Position numbers and translations under genes: made by a program. The notes under the pieces were generated by a model. The model did not search any database. It saw nothing but the letters and a program-made list of their open reading frames with translations, and was not told where the DNA came from. From positions 44,804 to 108,803 of the forward strand of contig JAFQXD010000062.1 of the NCBI GenBank assembly GCA_017407115.1: DNA of 64,000 bases. The letters are read 5' to 3'. This document shows positions 17,459-25,078 of this stretch, piece after piece (positions within the stretch are counted from its first letter, which is position 1; every line of letters starts with the position of its first letter). This DNA comes from Methanobrevibacter sp. (GTDB taxonomy: Archaea; Methanobacteriota; Methanobacteria; Methanobacteriales; Methanobacteriaceae).

Positions 17459-18769
17459 ATGATATATGAACTGGCTAAAAAAGCAAAGGAATCTGTAGAG
17501 AACAACTGTGACGCTTACGAAATTTATATTGATAAAACAAAACTCATAGAACTCGATTCAAAAAAAGACGAATTGAACTTTGCAAAAGAAGAAATAGAAC
17601 AGGGCATCGGAATCAGAGTTATTAAAGATAATAAAATCGGTTTTGCGTTTACATCAAATTTGGAAAAAATTGCTGAAACTGCAAATCAGGCTGTTGAAAA
17701 TACAAAGTTAAATAAGCAGGATGAAAATTATGAATTTTCCAAAACAGCAAAAGTGAATGATGTCAAAAAAGTTTATGACAAGAAATTTAATGACCTTGAT
17801 TTAGACGAATCCGTTGAATTTCTAAAAGAGATCATATCAACCGCAACAGATAGCGGATGTGAAGTAACCGGAGCAGGATTCAGTGCAAGTGAAGGCGAAT
17901 CATTAATTATCAACTCAAACGGAGTTTCAATAGAAAATAAAGGAACGGGGTTTGGAATAGGCCTATCAGTCACTATCCAAAAAGACGGCGAAATTGCTAC
18001 AGCATACAATTCACAGTCTTCAAGGTTTTTTGACTTGGATGGTGTGAAATTGGCAAATGAGGTATGCAGCCTGGCAAAAAGTTCACTTGACACAAAACCT
18101 ATTGAAACCGGAGACTATGATGTTGTACTTGACTATTATGCTGCAACTGGACTTTTAAGCACATTTATGGGAGCATTTGATGGTGAAAATGTAAGAAGAG
18201 GCAGGTCAATTCTAAAAGATAAAATCGGCACTGAAATTGCAAACCCTACATTGAGCATAATCGACAATCCCCTTTTGGAAAAGGGAATGTATACTACAAA
18301 ATGTGACGGAGAGGGAAGCGTTTCTCAAAAAACAGATTTAATCAAAGACGGTATTTTAAACTCATTTATTTATGATATCTATACTGCAAATAAAGAAAAT
18401 GTTGAAACAACATCAAACGGATTTAGAGGGTCTTTTTTAACAACACCTGCAATAAGTCCAAGCAATTTAGAGTTTAAATTCAGCGAAATGAGAGATTTGT
18501 CAGAAATTGACAATGGAGTGCTTACAACAAGTGTCCTTGGAGCCCATACTGCAAATCCTATTTCAGGAGACTTTTCAGTTGAAGCGAGCAATGCATTTAA
18601 AATTAAAAATGGCGAGCTGACAGAACCTATCAATAAGGCCATGATTTCCGGAAATATTTTTGAAATCATGAAAAAAGTGGAAGGTTTAAACTCACAAATC
18701 AAACAATACGGATCATACATCATCCCTAAACTATTGGTGCATGATTTAAGAGTGGTCGGTCAAAATTAA
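17459..18769 (+). CDS. TldD/PmbA-family protein (PmbA type)
   Basis: A 436-residue member of the TldD/PmbA modulator-of-gyrase family, metalloprotease-related proteins. The N-terminal part has YEIYIDKTKLIELDSKKDELNFAKEE, matching the PmbA start. The central and C-terminal parts carry YDVVLDYYAATGLLSTFMGAFDG, NGVLTTSVLGAHTANPISGDFSVEASNAFKI and GNIFEIMKKVEGL, all PmbA-like. PmbA members lack the HEXXXH zinc site of TldD, and I see none here, so this is probably the non-catalytic partner; no TldD gene lies in the window. The ATG 17459 follows GTGATAAT just after the phosphatase stop, an operon arrangement. Confidence 0.85.
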   Translation: MIYELAKKAKESVENNCDAYEIYIDKTKLIELDSKKDELNFAKEEIEQGIGIRVIKDNKIGFAFTSNLEKIAETANQAVENTKLNKQDENYEFSKTAKVNDVKKVYDKKFNDLDLDESVEFLKEIISTATDSGCEVTGAGFSASEGESLIINSNGVSIENKGTGFGIGLSVTIQKDGEIATAYNSQSSRFFDLDGVKLANEVCSLAKSSLDTKPIETGDYDVVLDYYAATGLLSTFMGAFDGENVRRGRSILKDKIGTEIANPTLSIIDNPLLEKGMYTTKCDGEGSVSQKTDLIKDGILNSFIYDIYTANKENVETTSNGFRGSFLTTPAISPSNLEFKFSEMRDLSEIDNGVLTTSVLGAHTANPISGDFSVEASNAFKIKNGELTEPINKAMISGNIFEIMKKVEGLNSQIKQYGSYIIPKLLVHDLRVVGQN

Positions 18770-18783
18770 AAAAAGAAGAAAAA

Positions 18784-19035
18784 TTAAATCTTTTTTAATT
18801 TTTCTCTATACCTATCAATTGTATCTTGTCTGTAGTCAATGGATAAATATTTGCTTGTCAATTCCTTGTTTTTATCAAAGTCTCTGATTTTCTGTTGTGC
18901 AATCTTATCAATATCTTCGTCTAACTTTTTTATTTGATTTTCAAAAGAATATTCTGAGTTCCTCACATTCATATTAGTTTTGCGCGCAATCTTTTCCAAT
19001 TCTTTATCATAATCAATTTTTTCTTTATCAGACAT
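18784..19035 (-). CDS. Small coiled-coil hypothetical protein
   Basis: An 83-residue, highly charged protein (rich in Lys, Asp, Glu) predicted almost all helical (KELEKIARKTNMN, ENQIKKLDEDIDKIAQQK, TIDRYREKLKKI). No domain recognised. The ATG 19035 follows AGGTGTTTTG. It sits 8 bp downstream of the GyrI-like gene on the same strand and is probably co-transcribed. The downstream pmbA-type gene converges on it with about 14 bp between. It may be a partner of the ligand-binding protein, but nothing shows this directly. Confidence 0.65.
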   Translation of the reverse strand: MSDKEKIDYDKELEKIARKTNMNVRNSEYSFENQIKKLDEDIDKIAQQKIRDFDKNKELTSKYLSIDYRQDTIDRYREKLKKI

Positions 19036-19043
19036 CAAAACAC

Positions 19044-19505
19044 CTACATTTCAATAATCGGCAATTGAATTTCAGTGACATAGTCATTTTCATTATCACA
19101 GTTATGAACGCCTTTAATTAGAACTTCTTTAGGAGATCCGATTATGTCATAATGATTTTCCTGAGCCACACTGACAAGTTCTGCATAAGTATCAAGAATA
19201 TTATCTGTTGAGCCAAAGTGCTTTCCTGCTAAAACCTTGTTTTCTATCATGTCAACGACACGGATTCTTCCTTGTTCATCGGCATCCTGTTTGATAGCAA
19301 TACTGACATCATAAACCACATCACCATCATTAACTTCATGCCTTGGTGAGTAATAAACAATGAAAGGTTCCCCATCAGTTTCTATTTCTTCTGCATCAAC
19401 CCAACCCATTAGAATAGAGAGAAATATTTCTAAATCTTCAATAGGGGTTTTGCAATTAATAACTCCCAATTTTTGTTCTGGAATTACCTTTACTTCATAA
19501 TCCAT
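19044..19505 (-). CDS. GyrI-like small-molecule-binding protein
   Basis: A 153-residue stand-alone GyrI/AraC effector-binding-type domain. It starts with YEVKVIPEQKLGVINCKTPIEDL, then EPFIVYYSPRHE, VVYDVSIAIKQ and KVLAGKHFGSTDNILDTYAELVS, and ends KGVHNCDNENDYVTEIQLPI, which is the repeated SHS2-like fold pattern (a pocket between two units, final strand with E-Q-P). Such proteins bind or hydrolyse small hydrophobic or cationic compounds. No DNA-binding part is present. The ATG 19505 follows AGGTGTAATT. It is grouped with moeA upstream and a small coiled-coil gene downstream. Confidence 0.75.
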   Translation of the reverse strand: MDYEVKVIPEQKLGVINCKTPIEDLEIFLSILMGWVDAEEIETDGEPFIVYYSPRHEVNDGDVVYDVSIAIKQDADEQGRIRVVDMIENKVLAGKHFGSTDNILDTYAELVSVAQENHYDIIGSPKEVLIKGVHNCDNENDYVTEIQLPIIEM

Positions 19506-19532
19506 AATTACACCTTGTTTAAAATTATATTT

Positions 19533-20756
19533 TTAATTGAATAAATAAACTTCTACTTCTTCACCCTCATCAACCAATTCCACTAATTTCGGAATTTTAA
19601 CATAACCGTCTGCTGTTGAAAGTGAGAAAATTGCTCCTGAATCCTTAAATATAGGTTGTACATTTTCACCATCCACTTTAACCAGCTGATATTGCATTCT
19701 TCCAACCTGTGAGTGAATTCTTTTTGTAATCTTGCCTTTGACAGTTTCAAGTTCGAAATCCTTGTTTATTCCTGCCAGTTTGGTTAAAGGTTCTGCAACA
19801 AATGCGTTGAATATCATTAATGCAGATACAGGATTTCCAGGAAGCCCAATTACAATTTTTCCGTCAATGACCCCTACAATTGTTGGTTTACCCGGTTGAA
19901 CTGAAATTCCATGGATATAAACCTCTCCCAATTCGTCAAGAACATGTTTTAGGACATCGCCAAGACCAGCTGAAGTTCCGCCAGAGCAAATCAGAACATC
20001 GACATCCTCAAGAGATTGTGTGATTTTTTCTTTCACTTCATCATAGTTGTCCCTCATGACACCTAAGAATTTAGCGTCTGCACCGCATGAAATTGCATCG
20101 TTTTTAATCATCCCTCCATTTACATCATAGATTTTTCCAAATGGCAAATCTTCGCCTTGAAGAGTGATTTCATTGCCTGAAGAGACTATACCTACTGTCG
20201 GTTTTTTATAAACTTCTATAGTTTCAAAACCTTGTGAAAGCAACACGCCAATTTTACCCGGATTTAAAAAGTCTCCTTTTTCAAGAATAAGGTTTCCCTC
20301 TTCAATGTCTGATCCTTTACGGGCCACATCCTGGAATGGTGTTGCAGTTGTAAGCAGATTAACCTTACCGTCCAATTTCTCCGCATATTCCACCATCACA
20401 ACGGCTTCGCCACCTTCAGGCATTGCAGCACCTGTACTTATTTCAATGCATTTGCCCTTTTCGACCTTTTTATCTGTTACGGATCCCGCTTCTAAAAAGT
20501 CAATTACATCCAAAGTATTTGGAGATTCTTCTGAAGCTCCGAAACTGTCTTCTGCAAGAATTGCAAAACCGTCCTTCAATGCCTTATCAAAAGGAGGAAA
20601 ATCCATTCTTGAATAAACATCCTCATATAAAATTCTACCATAAGACTCGCTAACATCAATCTCTTCGCTTTGCGCAGTCAGATTTTTATCAAATAATTCT
20701 TGAATAATGTCAATTGCTTCATCGCATTCCTTAATTTTTAAAAATTCAGTTCCCAT
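19533..20756 (-). CDS. moeA: Molybdopterin molybdenumtransferase MoeA
   Basis: Inserts molybdenum or tungsten into adenylylated molybdopterin; methanogens need this for formylmethanofuran dehydrogenase. The protein has 407 residues. MoeA domain marks are YGRILYEDVYSRMDFPPFDKALKDGFA, ISTGAAMPEGGEAVVMVE, GIVSSGNEI, DVLICSGGTSAGLGD and IGLPGNPVSALMIF. A C-terminal domain IV ends the protein. The ATG 20756 lies just after GGCGTTATT. It is transcribed with the GyrI-like gene below it (27-bp gap). Confidence 0.93.
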   Translation of the reverse strand: MGTEFLKIKECDEAIDIIQELFDKNLTAQSEEIDVSESYGRILYEDVYSRMDFPPFDKALKDGFAILAEDSFGASEESPNTLDVIDFLEAGSVTDKKVEKGKCIEISTGAAMPEGGEAVVMVEYAEKLDGKVNLLTTATPFQDVARKGSDIEEGNLILEKGDFLNPGKIGVLLSQGFETIEVYKKPTVGIVSSGNEITLQGEDLPFGKIYDVNGGMIKNDAISCGADAKFLGVMRDNYDEVKEKITQSLEDVDVLICSGGTSAGLGDVLKHVLDELGEVYIHGISVQPGKPTIVGVIDGKIVIGLPGNPVSALMIFNAFVAEPLTKLAGINKDFELETVKGKITKRIHSQVGRMQYQLVKVDGENVQPIFKDSGAIFSLSTADGYVKIPKLVELVDEGEEVEVYLFN

Positions 20757-20863
20757 AATAACGCCTTTATTAAAAATCCAATAAATTAATATATAATATA
20801 TTCATAAATATATAAATAATTTAATCTAATGGAAAATTTTAGTATTATTTTGGAGGAGAGTAT

Positions 20864-21169
20864 TTGTCAAAACCTAATAACAATCAACAACAAGAGTACA
20901 GAAGGGTAAGAACCCCTAAAAAGGGAGAAATACCTGGAGTAGTTGAACAAATTATGGGACACGGAAAATTAAAAGTCCGTTGTGCGGATGGAAATATAAG
21001 AATGACCAGAATCCCTGGAAAAATGAAAAAACGTATTTGGATTCGTGAAGGAGACGTAATCCTTGTAAAACCATGGGATTTCCAATCTGATGAAAAAGCT
21101 GATGTAATTTGGAGATACACCAAAACCGAATCAAATTGGCTTGAAAGAAAAGGCTACTTGAAAATGTAG
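20864..21169 (+). CDS. Translation initiation factor aIF1A
   Basis: Archaeal homologue of eIF1A, 101 residues, helping place initiator tRNA and mRNA on the small ribosomal subunit. It is an OB-fold (S1/IF1) protein: PKKGEIPGVVEQIMGHGKLKVRCADGN, then RMTRIPGKMKKRIWIREGDVILVKPWDFQSDEKADVIWRY, which is diagnostic. A TTG start at 20864 follows a strong GGAGGAG (20852-20858), with no ATG upstream. It is first gene of the cluster aIF1A-Rio1; the next usual member (KH protein) is displaced by about 9 kb. Confidence 0.95.
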   Translation: MSKPNNNQQQEYRRVRTPKKGEIPGVVEQIMGHGKLKVRCADGNIRMTRIPGKMKKRIWIREGDVILVKPWDFQSDEKADVIWRYTKTESNWLERKGYLKM

Positions 21170-21195
21170 TCTATCTACTTATTTTTTTGATATAA

Positions 21196-21969
21196 ATGGA
21201 TTCAAAAATAGCTAAAGCTGATGCAGCCCATGAAAAAATGCATTCCCGAAAACGGAAAAAAGACAGTTCCGATAGAAAGGTAGGGAATGAAATTTTTGAT
21301 AAATTAACGCTGGAAACATTATACAAATTAGCTAATCAGGGATACATTGATATCTTGAATGGAGCCATAAGCACAGGCAAAGAAGCAAATGTGCTTACAG
21401 GCATTACAGATGATGAGAAATTTGTTGCAGTTAAAATTTACAGAATAGCAACATCTGATTTTAAAAAGATGGATTACTACCTCAAAGGAGATCCAAGATT
21501 TAACATCAAAACAAAAAATAAAAGGAAAATCATTTATTCATGGGTTACAAAAGAGTTTAAAAACCTGACAAGATTGTATGACGCTGGAGTGACTGTTCCA
21601 AAACCACATACAAGTTCAAACAATGTTTTGATAATTGAATTTATTGGTGACGATGACGGAAATCCAGCTCAGCCAGTTAAAAACCAGCCACCGAAAAATC
21701 CTGAAGAATTCTGGAACAAATTGCTCGTTCAATTAAAATTATTTGTCAATGAAGCAAAATTGGTCCATGGAGACTTATCTAACTACAACATTTTAAATCA
21801 AGACGAAACACCTGTCATAATTGACGTTTCACAGTCAGTAGTTTTAGACAATCCCATTTCTAAAGAGTTGCTTGAAAGGGACATTAACACACTTGTAAGA
21901 GAATATAGCAAACTTGGCGTTAAAACTAGTTTTGAAGAAGTGTGGGAATATGTCGCCCCCAAATTTTAA
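21196..21969 (+). CDS. RIO-type protein kinase Rio1
   Basis: Atypical serine/threonine kinase of 257 residues that acts in late small-subunit maturation. RIO1 marks are the N-terminal basic stretch, the ATP loop ISTGKEANV (STGKEA is the RIO1 signature), AVKIYRI with the ATP lysine, the flexible loop YLKGDPRFN, the catalytic loop LVHGDLSNYNIL and the metal-binding IIDVSQSV. It follows aIF1A with 26 bp between and must share its promoter. Beyond its stop begins the inserted accessory region. Confidence 0.94.
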   Translation: MDSKIAKADAAHEKMHSRKRKKDSSDRKVGNEIFDKLTLETLYKLANQGYIDILNGAISTGKEANVLTGITDDEKFVAVKIYRIATSDFKKMDYYLKGDPRFNIKTKNKRKIIYSWVTKEFKNLTRLYDAGVTVPKPHTSSNNVLIIEFIGDDDGNPAQPVKNQPPKNPEEFWNKLLVQLKLFVNEAKLVHGDLSNYNILNQDETPVIIDVSQSVVLDNPISKELLERDINTLVREYSKLGVKTSFEEVWEYVAPKF

Positions 21970-22021
21970 ATTATGAATTCTAATCCATTACTAACCTTTG
22001 AAAGAAAAAAGTTTAACCAAA

Positions 22022-22297
22022 TTAAAGAATATCACTTATATTTTTAGTTTTTAATTCTTCATCAACTTTTTCCGGATTGGATTCTAATAAGTTTATTAAT
22101 TTTTCTAATCTGGACGCAAATAATAAATCATCATAATTAAAGTTAAATTCTTTAAAAACAAATTTATTTGGATATTTTTCTTCAAATTCATTTTTATCAT
22201 ATTCACTGCAAAAACCATATCTTTTATGGTTATAATAAACTTCATAATATATGTATTTCTCTAAATATAACAAAGTTTGTTGAGGAGTCAATCCCAT
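22022..22297 (-). CDS. Hypothetical protein, island gene
   Basis: A 91-residue acidic/aromatic protein beginning MGLTPQQTLLYLEKYIYYEV and rich in Tyr, Phe, Glu and Lys; no family recognised. The ATG 22297 is preferred over upstream near-cognate codons. It lies 31 bp downstream of the 133-residue gene on the same strand and is probably translated from the same transcript. First gene of the accessory block that separates Rio1 from the KH gene. Confidence 0.55.
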   Translation of the reverse strand: MGLTPQQTLLYLEKYIYYEVYYNHKRYGFCSEYDKNEFEEKYPNKFVFKEFNFNYDDLLFASRLEKLINLLESNPEKVDEELKTKNISDIL

Positions 22298-22328
22298 GAT
22301 TATCAAATCCCATTAAGTATATTTTAGT

Positions 22329-22730
22329 TTAAAACCTTTCATTTTCAATTAAACAGTTCACTTCATTACAACTTTCGCATTTCGGAACTTTTACATCTTT
22401 TAAAATTTCTTTAAAATTTTTTCTATCCCCATGGCGAAAATCATCATTGAACAATGATTCACCACCATATTCCACTCTACTTTCAAAATCAATTTTTTTA
22501 AATCCAAACAGTTTAACTAAAGTATCTTGAAGACTTTCATCAAAAAATAAATCACCAATATCCAAATGACATGGAAAATTTAGATAAGTATCGTAATCTT
22601 TTTCAACATATGTTTTGATTGCTTTAATGACCATTTCATCTAATTCTTTTGAAGTGAATTTTTTCCAATGAGTTAGTTCAAAAGCATATTGCTCTTCAAA
22701 ATCTACTGACTCGAATTTGTAGTAATGCAT
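22329..22730 (-). CDS. Hypothetical protein with C-terminal cysteine motif
   Basis: A 133-residue protein without a recognised domain. The N-terminal half is helical and acidic (FEEQYAFELTHWKKFTSKELDEMV). The C-terminus holds CESCNEVNC, a small knuckle of three cysteines that could bind metal. The middle (LDIGDLFFDESLQDTLVKLFGF) is hydrophobic and suggests a folded core. The upstream spacer to the SWIM gene (22731-22873) is AT-rich and holds the promoter. It leads a two-gene unit with the 91-residue gene. Confidence 0.6.
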   Translation of the reverse strand: MHYYKFESVDFEEQYAFELTHWKKFTSKELDEMVIKAIKTYVEKDYDTYLNFPCHLDIGDLFFDESLQDTLVKLFGFKKIDFESRVEYGGESLFNDDFRHGDRKNFKEILKDVKVPKCESCNEVNCLIENERF

Positions 22731-22873
22731 GAGAATACTTTATTATATTTAACTTATTTAAATTTTTAGGTTCAGAATTGACCCCATTTCGTAAAATTGT
22801 AGTGAAAAAAACATAATATATAAAATTAACTATTCGAACATCCTTAAAATATTAAAAAACAATCATGCAATAA

Positions 22874-23602
22874 TTATAAATAACTTACTATTTCACTTGT
22901 TGCTCTTTCAAGTGATTTTCTCTCATCGGAAGTTAAATAGATTGAATCTTCCAAAATATAAACATACTCCATGAAATCTTCCACCAATCCATACCATGAA
23001 TCATGACTTACTGCCAAATCATCCCCCAGTATTTCAGCTATCTTTTCAACTAAACTACATGCAAATGAATGTTCTCTCATCTCAAGTATTTTTGGCAGTT
23101 CATTGTTCATGAACTCATATAATGCATATTCCATCATGTCAATATTGTAAATTCCAAAATCCACAAAAGACCTATCTTCGCCTGAGCGAAATACTTGATC
23201 CAATTTATCAATGTAATACTGTTTATCAATTACCGATTCATTGCCAAATTTATCTAAAAAAGCCTTTTTAAGTTTTGAATTTTGTTTCATCTCATTTTTC
23301 AGAAAATCACGAAGCTGATTTTCATCAATTGATATTATCAAATCATCTTCTCTTTGACTATTTTTTAACAATTCCGGATGTTTTTCAATGTAAAATATTA
23401 ATGCTGCTTCATGTTTGCAGGAATATTTTGATTTGCAACTACAGAAAACATGATATGGAGAGTGAAAAACAATCGGTGCCACTACTTCAAAACCATCAAC
23501 TTTAGCAATAATTTCGCTATCTCCAACATGTGAAATTTCCACTTCACAATTTTCTGCCCCATCTAATGATTCTTCATCAAAACTTAACTGCCAACCTTTC
23601 AT
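22874..23602 (-). CDS. SWIM zinc-finger protein
   Basis: A 242-residue protein with a SWIM zinc finger: CSCKSKYSCKH, ligands C54, C56, C62 and H64. The N-terminal 50 residues form the strand-rich lead-in typical before SWIM fingers (GWQLSFDEE, GDSEIIAKVDGFEVVAPIVF). After it come acidic helices (LRDFLKNEMKQNSKLKKAFLDKFG) and a helical C-terminal domain. SWIM domains bind DNA or protein. The start is 35 bp from that of the divergent SAP gene at 23638, so the two share a promoter region. A frameshifted relative lies at 24663-25063. Confidence 0.72.
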   Translation of the reverse strand: MKGWQLSFDEESLDGAENCEVEISHVGDSEIIAKVDGFEVVAPIVFHSPYHVFCSCKSKYSCKHEAALIFYIEKHPELLKNSQREDDLIISIDENQLRDFLKNEMKQNSKLKKAFLDKFGNESVIDKQYYIDKLDQVFRSGEDRSFVDFGIYNIDMMEYALYEFMNNELPKILEMREHSFACSLVEKIAEILGDDLAVSHDSWYGLVEDFMEYVYILEDSIYLTSDERKSLERATSEIVSYL

Positions 23603-23637
23603 ATAATTATTTATTTAATTATCAGATAAATAGTATT

Positions 23638-24666
23638 ATGAAAAGAAGTGATTTGACCAAATTAAAGAAAATATATTCCGACGACAATAACATCGTTTAC
23701 GATTTAAGAAATAGTCCTTTTTCAATTTTTAGTCATAACCATGCAGGCTATGTTCTTGATGAAAACATTGTTTTTGGAAAAGACTATCCCACAGGATCAT
23801 TTGACTATGATACATACCAAATATTACTTTATTTAAAAAATGAACCTAATTTAGATAAAATCTTTGGAAACCTTGAATTTAAAACAGTACATGGAGACCA
23901 CCTTCTCAGACAAAACATCATAGAAAAAAATTATATAACCCCAATTGCATCAGATAGTGTCGATTTTGAAGATGAAATCCTAAAAATGAATGCAAATGAA
24001 CTGACAAATATTTTAAAAAAACATGGAATAACTGCTTCAGGTAAAAAGAAAAAATTAGTTAAATTAGCATTGGAACATGTTACATCACTTGATTTTGAAA
24101 ACTGTGAATTTGAACTTGCAGAAAATGGTGAAAAATTCCTAAATGATTTCAAATGGATTGAATTATATGATGTTTGCTTAAATGATTTTGAATTTGATGA
24201 CTTTTATAAGTTCATTGATGAAAATGAGTCTAGTGACCTAATCCAAATAGGTTTTGAATATATCGATAAACATTTAGCCCATGCCCATAAATGTGAAGAC
24301 TTTAGATATGTCAGCGATTGTATAAATGCACGCGCATTTATCTATGTTTATGCAGATGAAATATATGAAGCATTGAAAGAAGAAATTAAGAATTATATTT
24401 TTAGAATCAATCCAATTTACGATTACGAAGATTATTATAGTATGTATGTCCTTTTAAATTACTATGACATTGAATGCATTAGAATTTACACATCCCAATT
24501 AGAGATTAATAATCTTGAGGAAATATTTAACAATATTTGGGATTCCATGAATCTTGAAAAAGAATTTGTTTCAAAAAAAGAAGCATATGAATTCTTAAAT
24601 GAACTATTTGATGAAGAGAAATTCGAGGATTTATGTGAAAAATATTTAAATGAAGTGATTTTATGA
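23638..24666 (+). CDS. SAP-domain protein
   Basis: A 342-residue acidic protein with a central SAP motif (about 118-146: MNANELTNILKKHGITASGKKKKLV), a putative DNA-binding helix-extension-helix. Before it is a block with GKDYPTGSFDYDTYQILLYL (47-66). After it come WIELYDVCL (173-181) and a helical region. The same three blocks in the same order occur in the C-terminal half of the 702-residue protein at 25079-27187, so the two genes are paralogues. I use the ATG 23638; a longer frame upstream would overlap the divergent SWIM gene. Its stop overlaps the ATG of the next reading frame (ATGA), so the downstream SWIM remnant was translationally coupled. Confidence 0.68.
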   Translation: MKRSDLTKLKKIYSDDNNIVYDLRNSPFSIFSHNHAGYVLDENIVFGKDYPTGSFDYDTYQILLYLKNEPNLDKIFGNLEFKTVHGDHLLRQNIIEKNYITPIASDSVDFEDEILKMNANELTNILKKHGITASGKKKKLVKLALEHVTSLDFENCEFELAENGEKFLNDFKWIELYDVCLNDFEFDDFYKFIDENESSDLIQIGFEYIDKHLAHAHKCEDFRYVSDCINARAFIYVYADEIYEALKEEIKNYIFRINPIYDYEDYYSMYVLLNYYDIECIRIYTSQLEINNLEEIFNNIWDSMNLEKEFVSKKEAYEFLNELFDEEKFEDLCEKYLNEVIL

Positions 24667-25063
24667 TTGATGAATATGAGTGGCAGCTAGATTTTCACTA
24701 TCGTGAAAACGGAACTGGTAAAAACTATTACAAATCAGGACGGGTTAAATTTATTGAAAAAACTGGAAGCATTGTTAATGCAATTGTTTAGATGATTATG
24801 AGTTTAAAGTAAAAATTAAATTATGTGAAGATAAATATGTTGATTCCATTTCATGCGAGTGTGGTGAGCAATCATGCAAACATATGGCAGCATGTCTTCA
24901 CCTATTGTCAAATGAAGAAGTTCCAGACAATAAAAACAAATTTATGGAAATTGATGAAATCCTTGATAATCTAGAATATGATGAATTAATCAACTTTGTT
25001 AAAAAACAATTAAAAAATGATTACAATTTCTATAGAAAGTTTAAAGAGAAATTTAAACCATGA
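24663..25063 (+). pseudogene. Frameshifted SWIM zinc-finger gene
   Basis: Starting at ATG 24663 (overlapping the SAP gene stop), the frame reads MIDEYEWQLDFHYRENGTG...GSIVNAIV and stops at TAG 24789-24791. From 24791 another frame continues without a break to TGA 25061-25063: DDYEFKVKIKLCEDKY, then SISCECGEQSCKHMAACLHLL, a clean SWIM motif (C-x-C-x4-C-x-H), then helices like those of the intact SWIM protein (IDEILDNLEYDELINFVKKQ). Losing one base near 24788-24790 explains it. The intact product would have about 133 residues. It may be a pseudogene, a programmed frameshift or a sequencing error; I favour a recent mutation because the distal frame is undamaged. Confidence 0.72.
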
Positions 25064-25078
25064 AAAATCAACTACAAA

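Noticed and set aside
24780..24800. Programmed frameshift signal in the SWIM remnant
   Set aside because: No classic slippery heptamer or downstream structure is visible; treated as a mutation unless reads or proteomics say otherwise.
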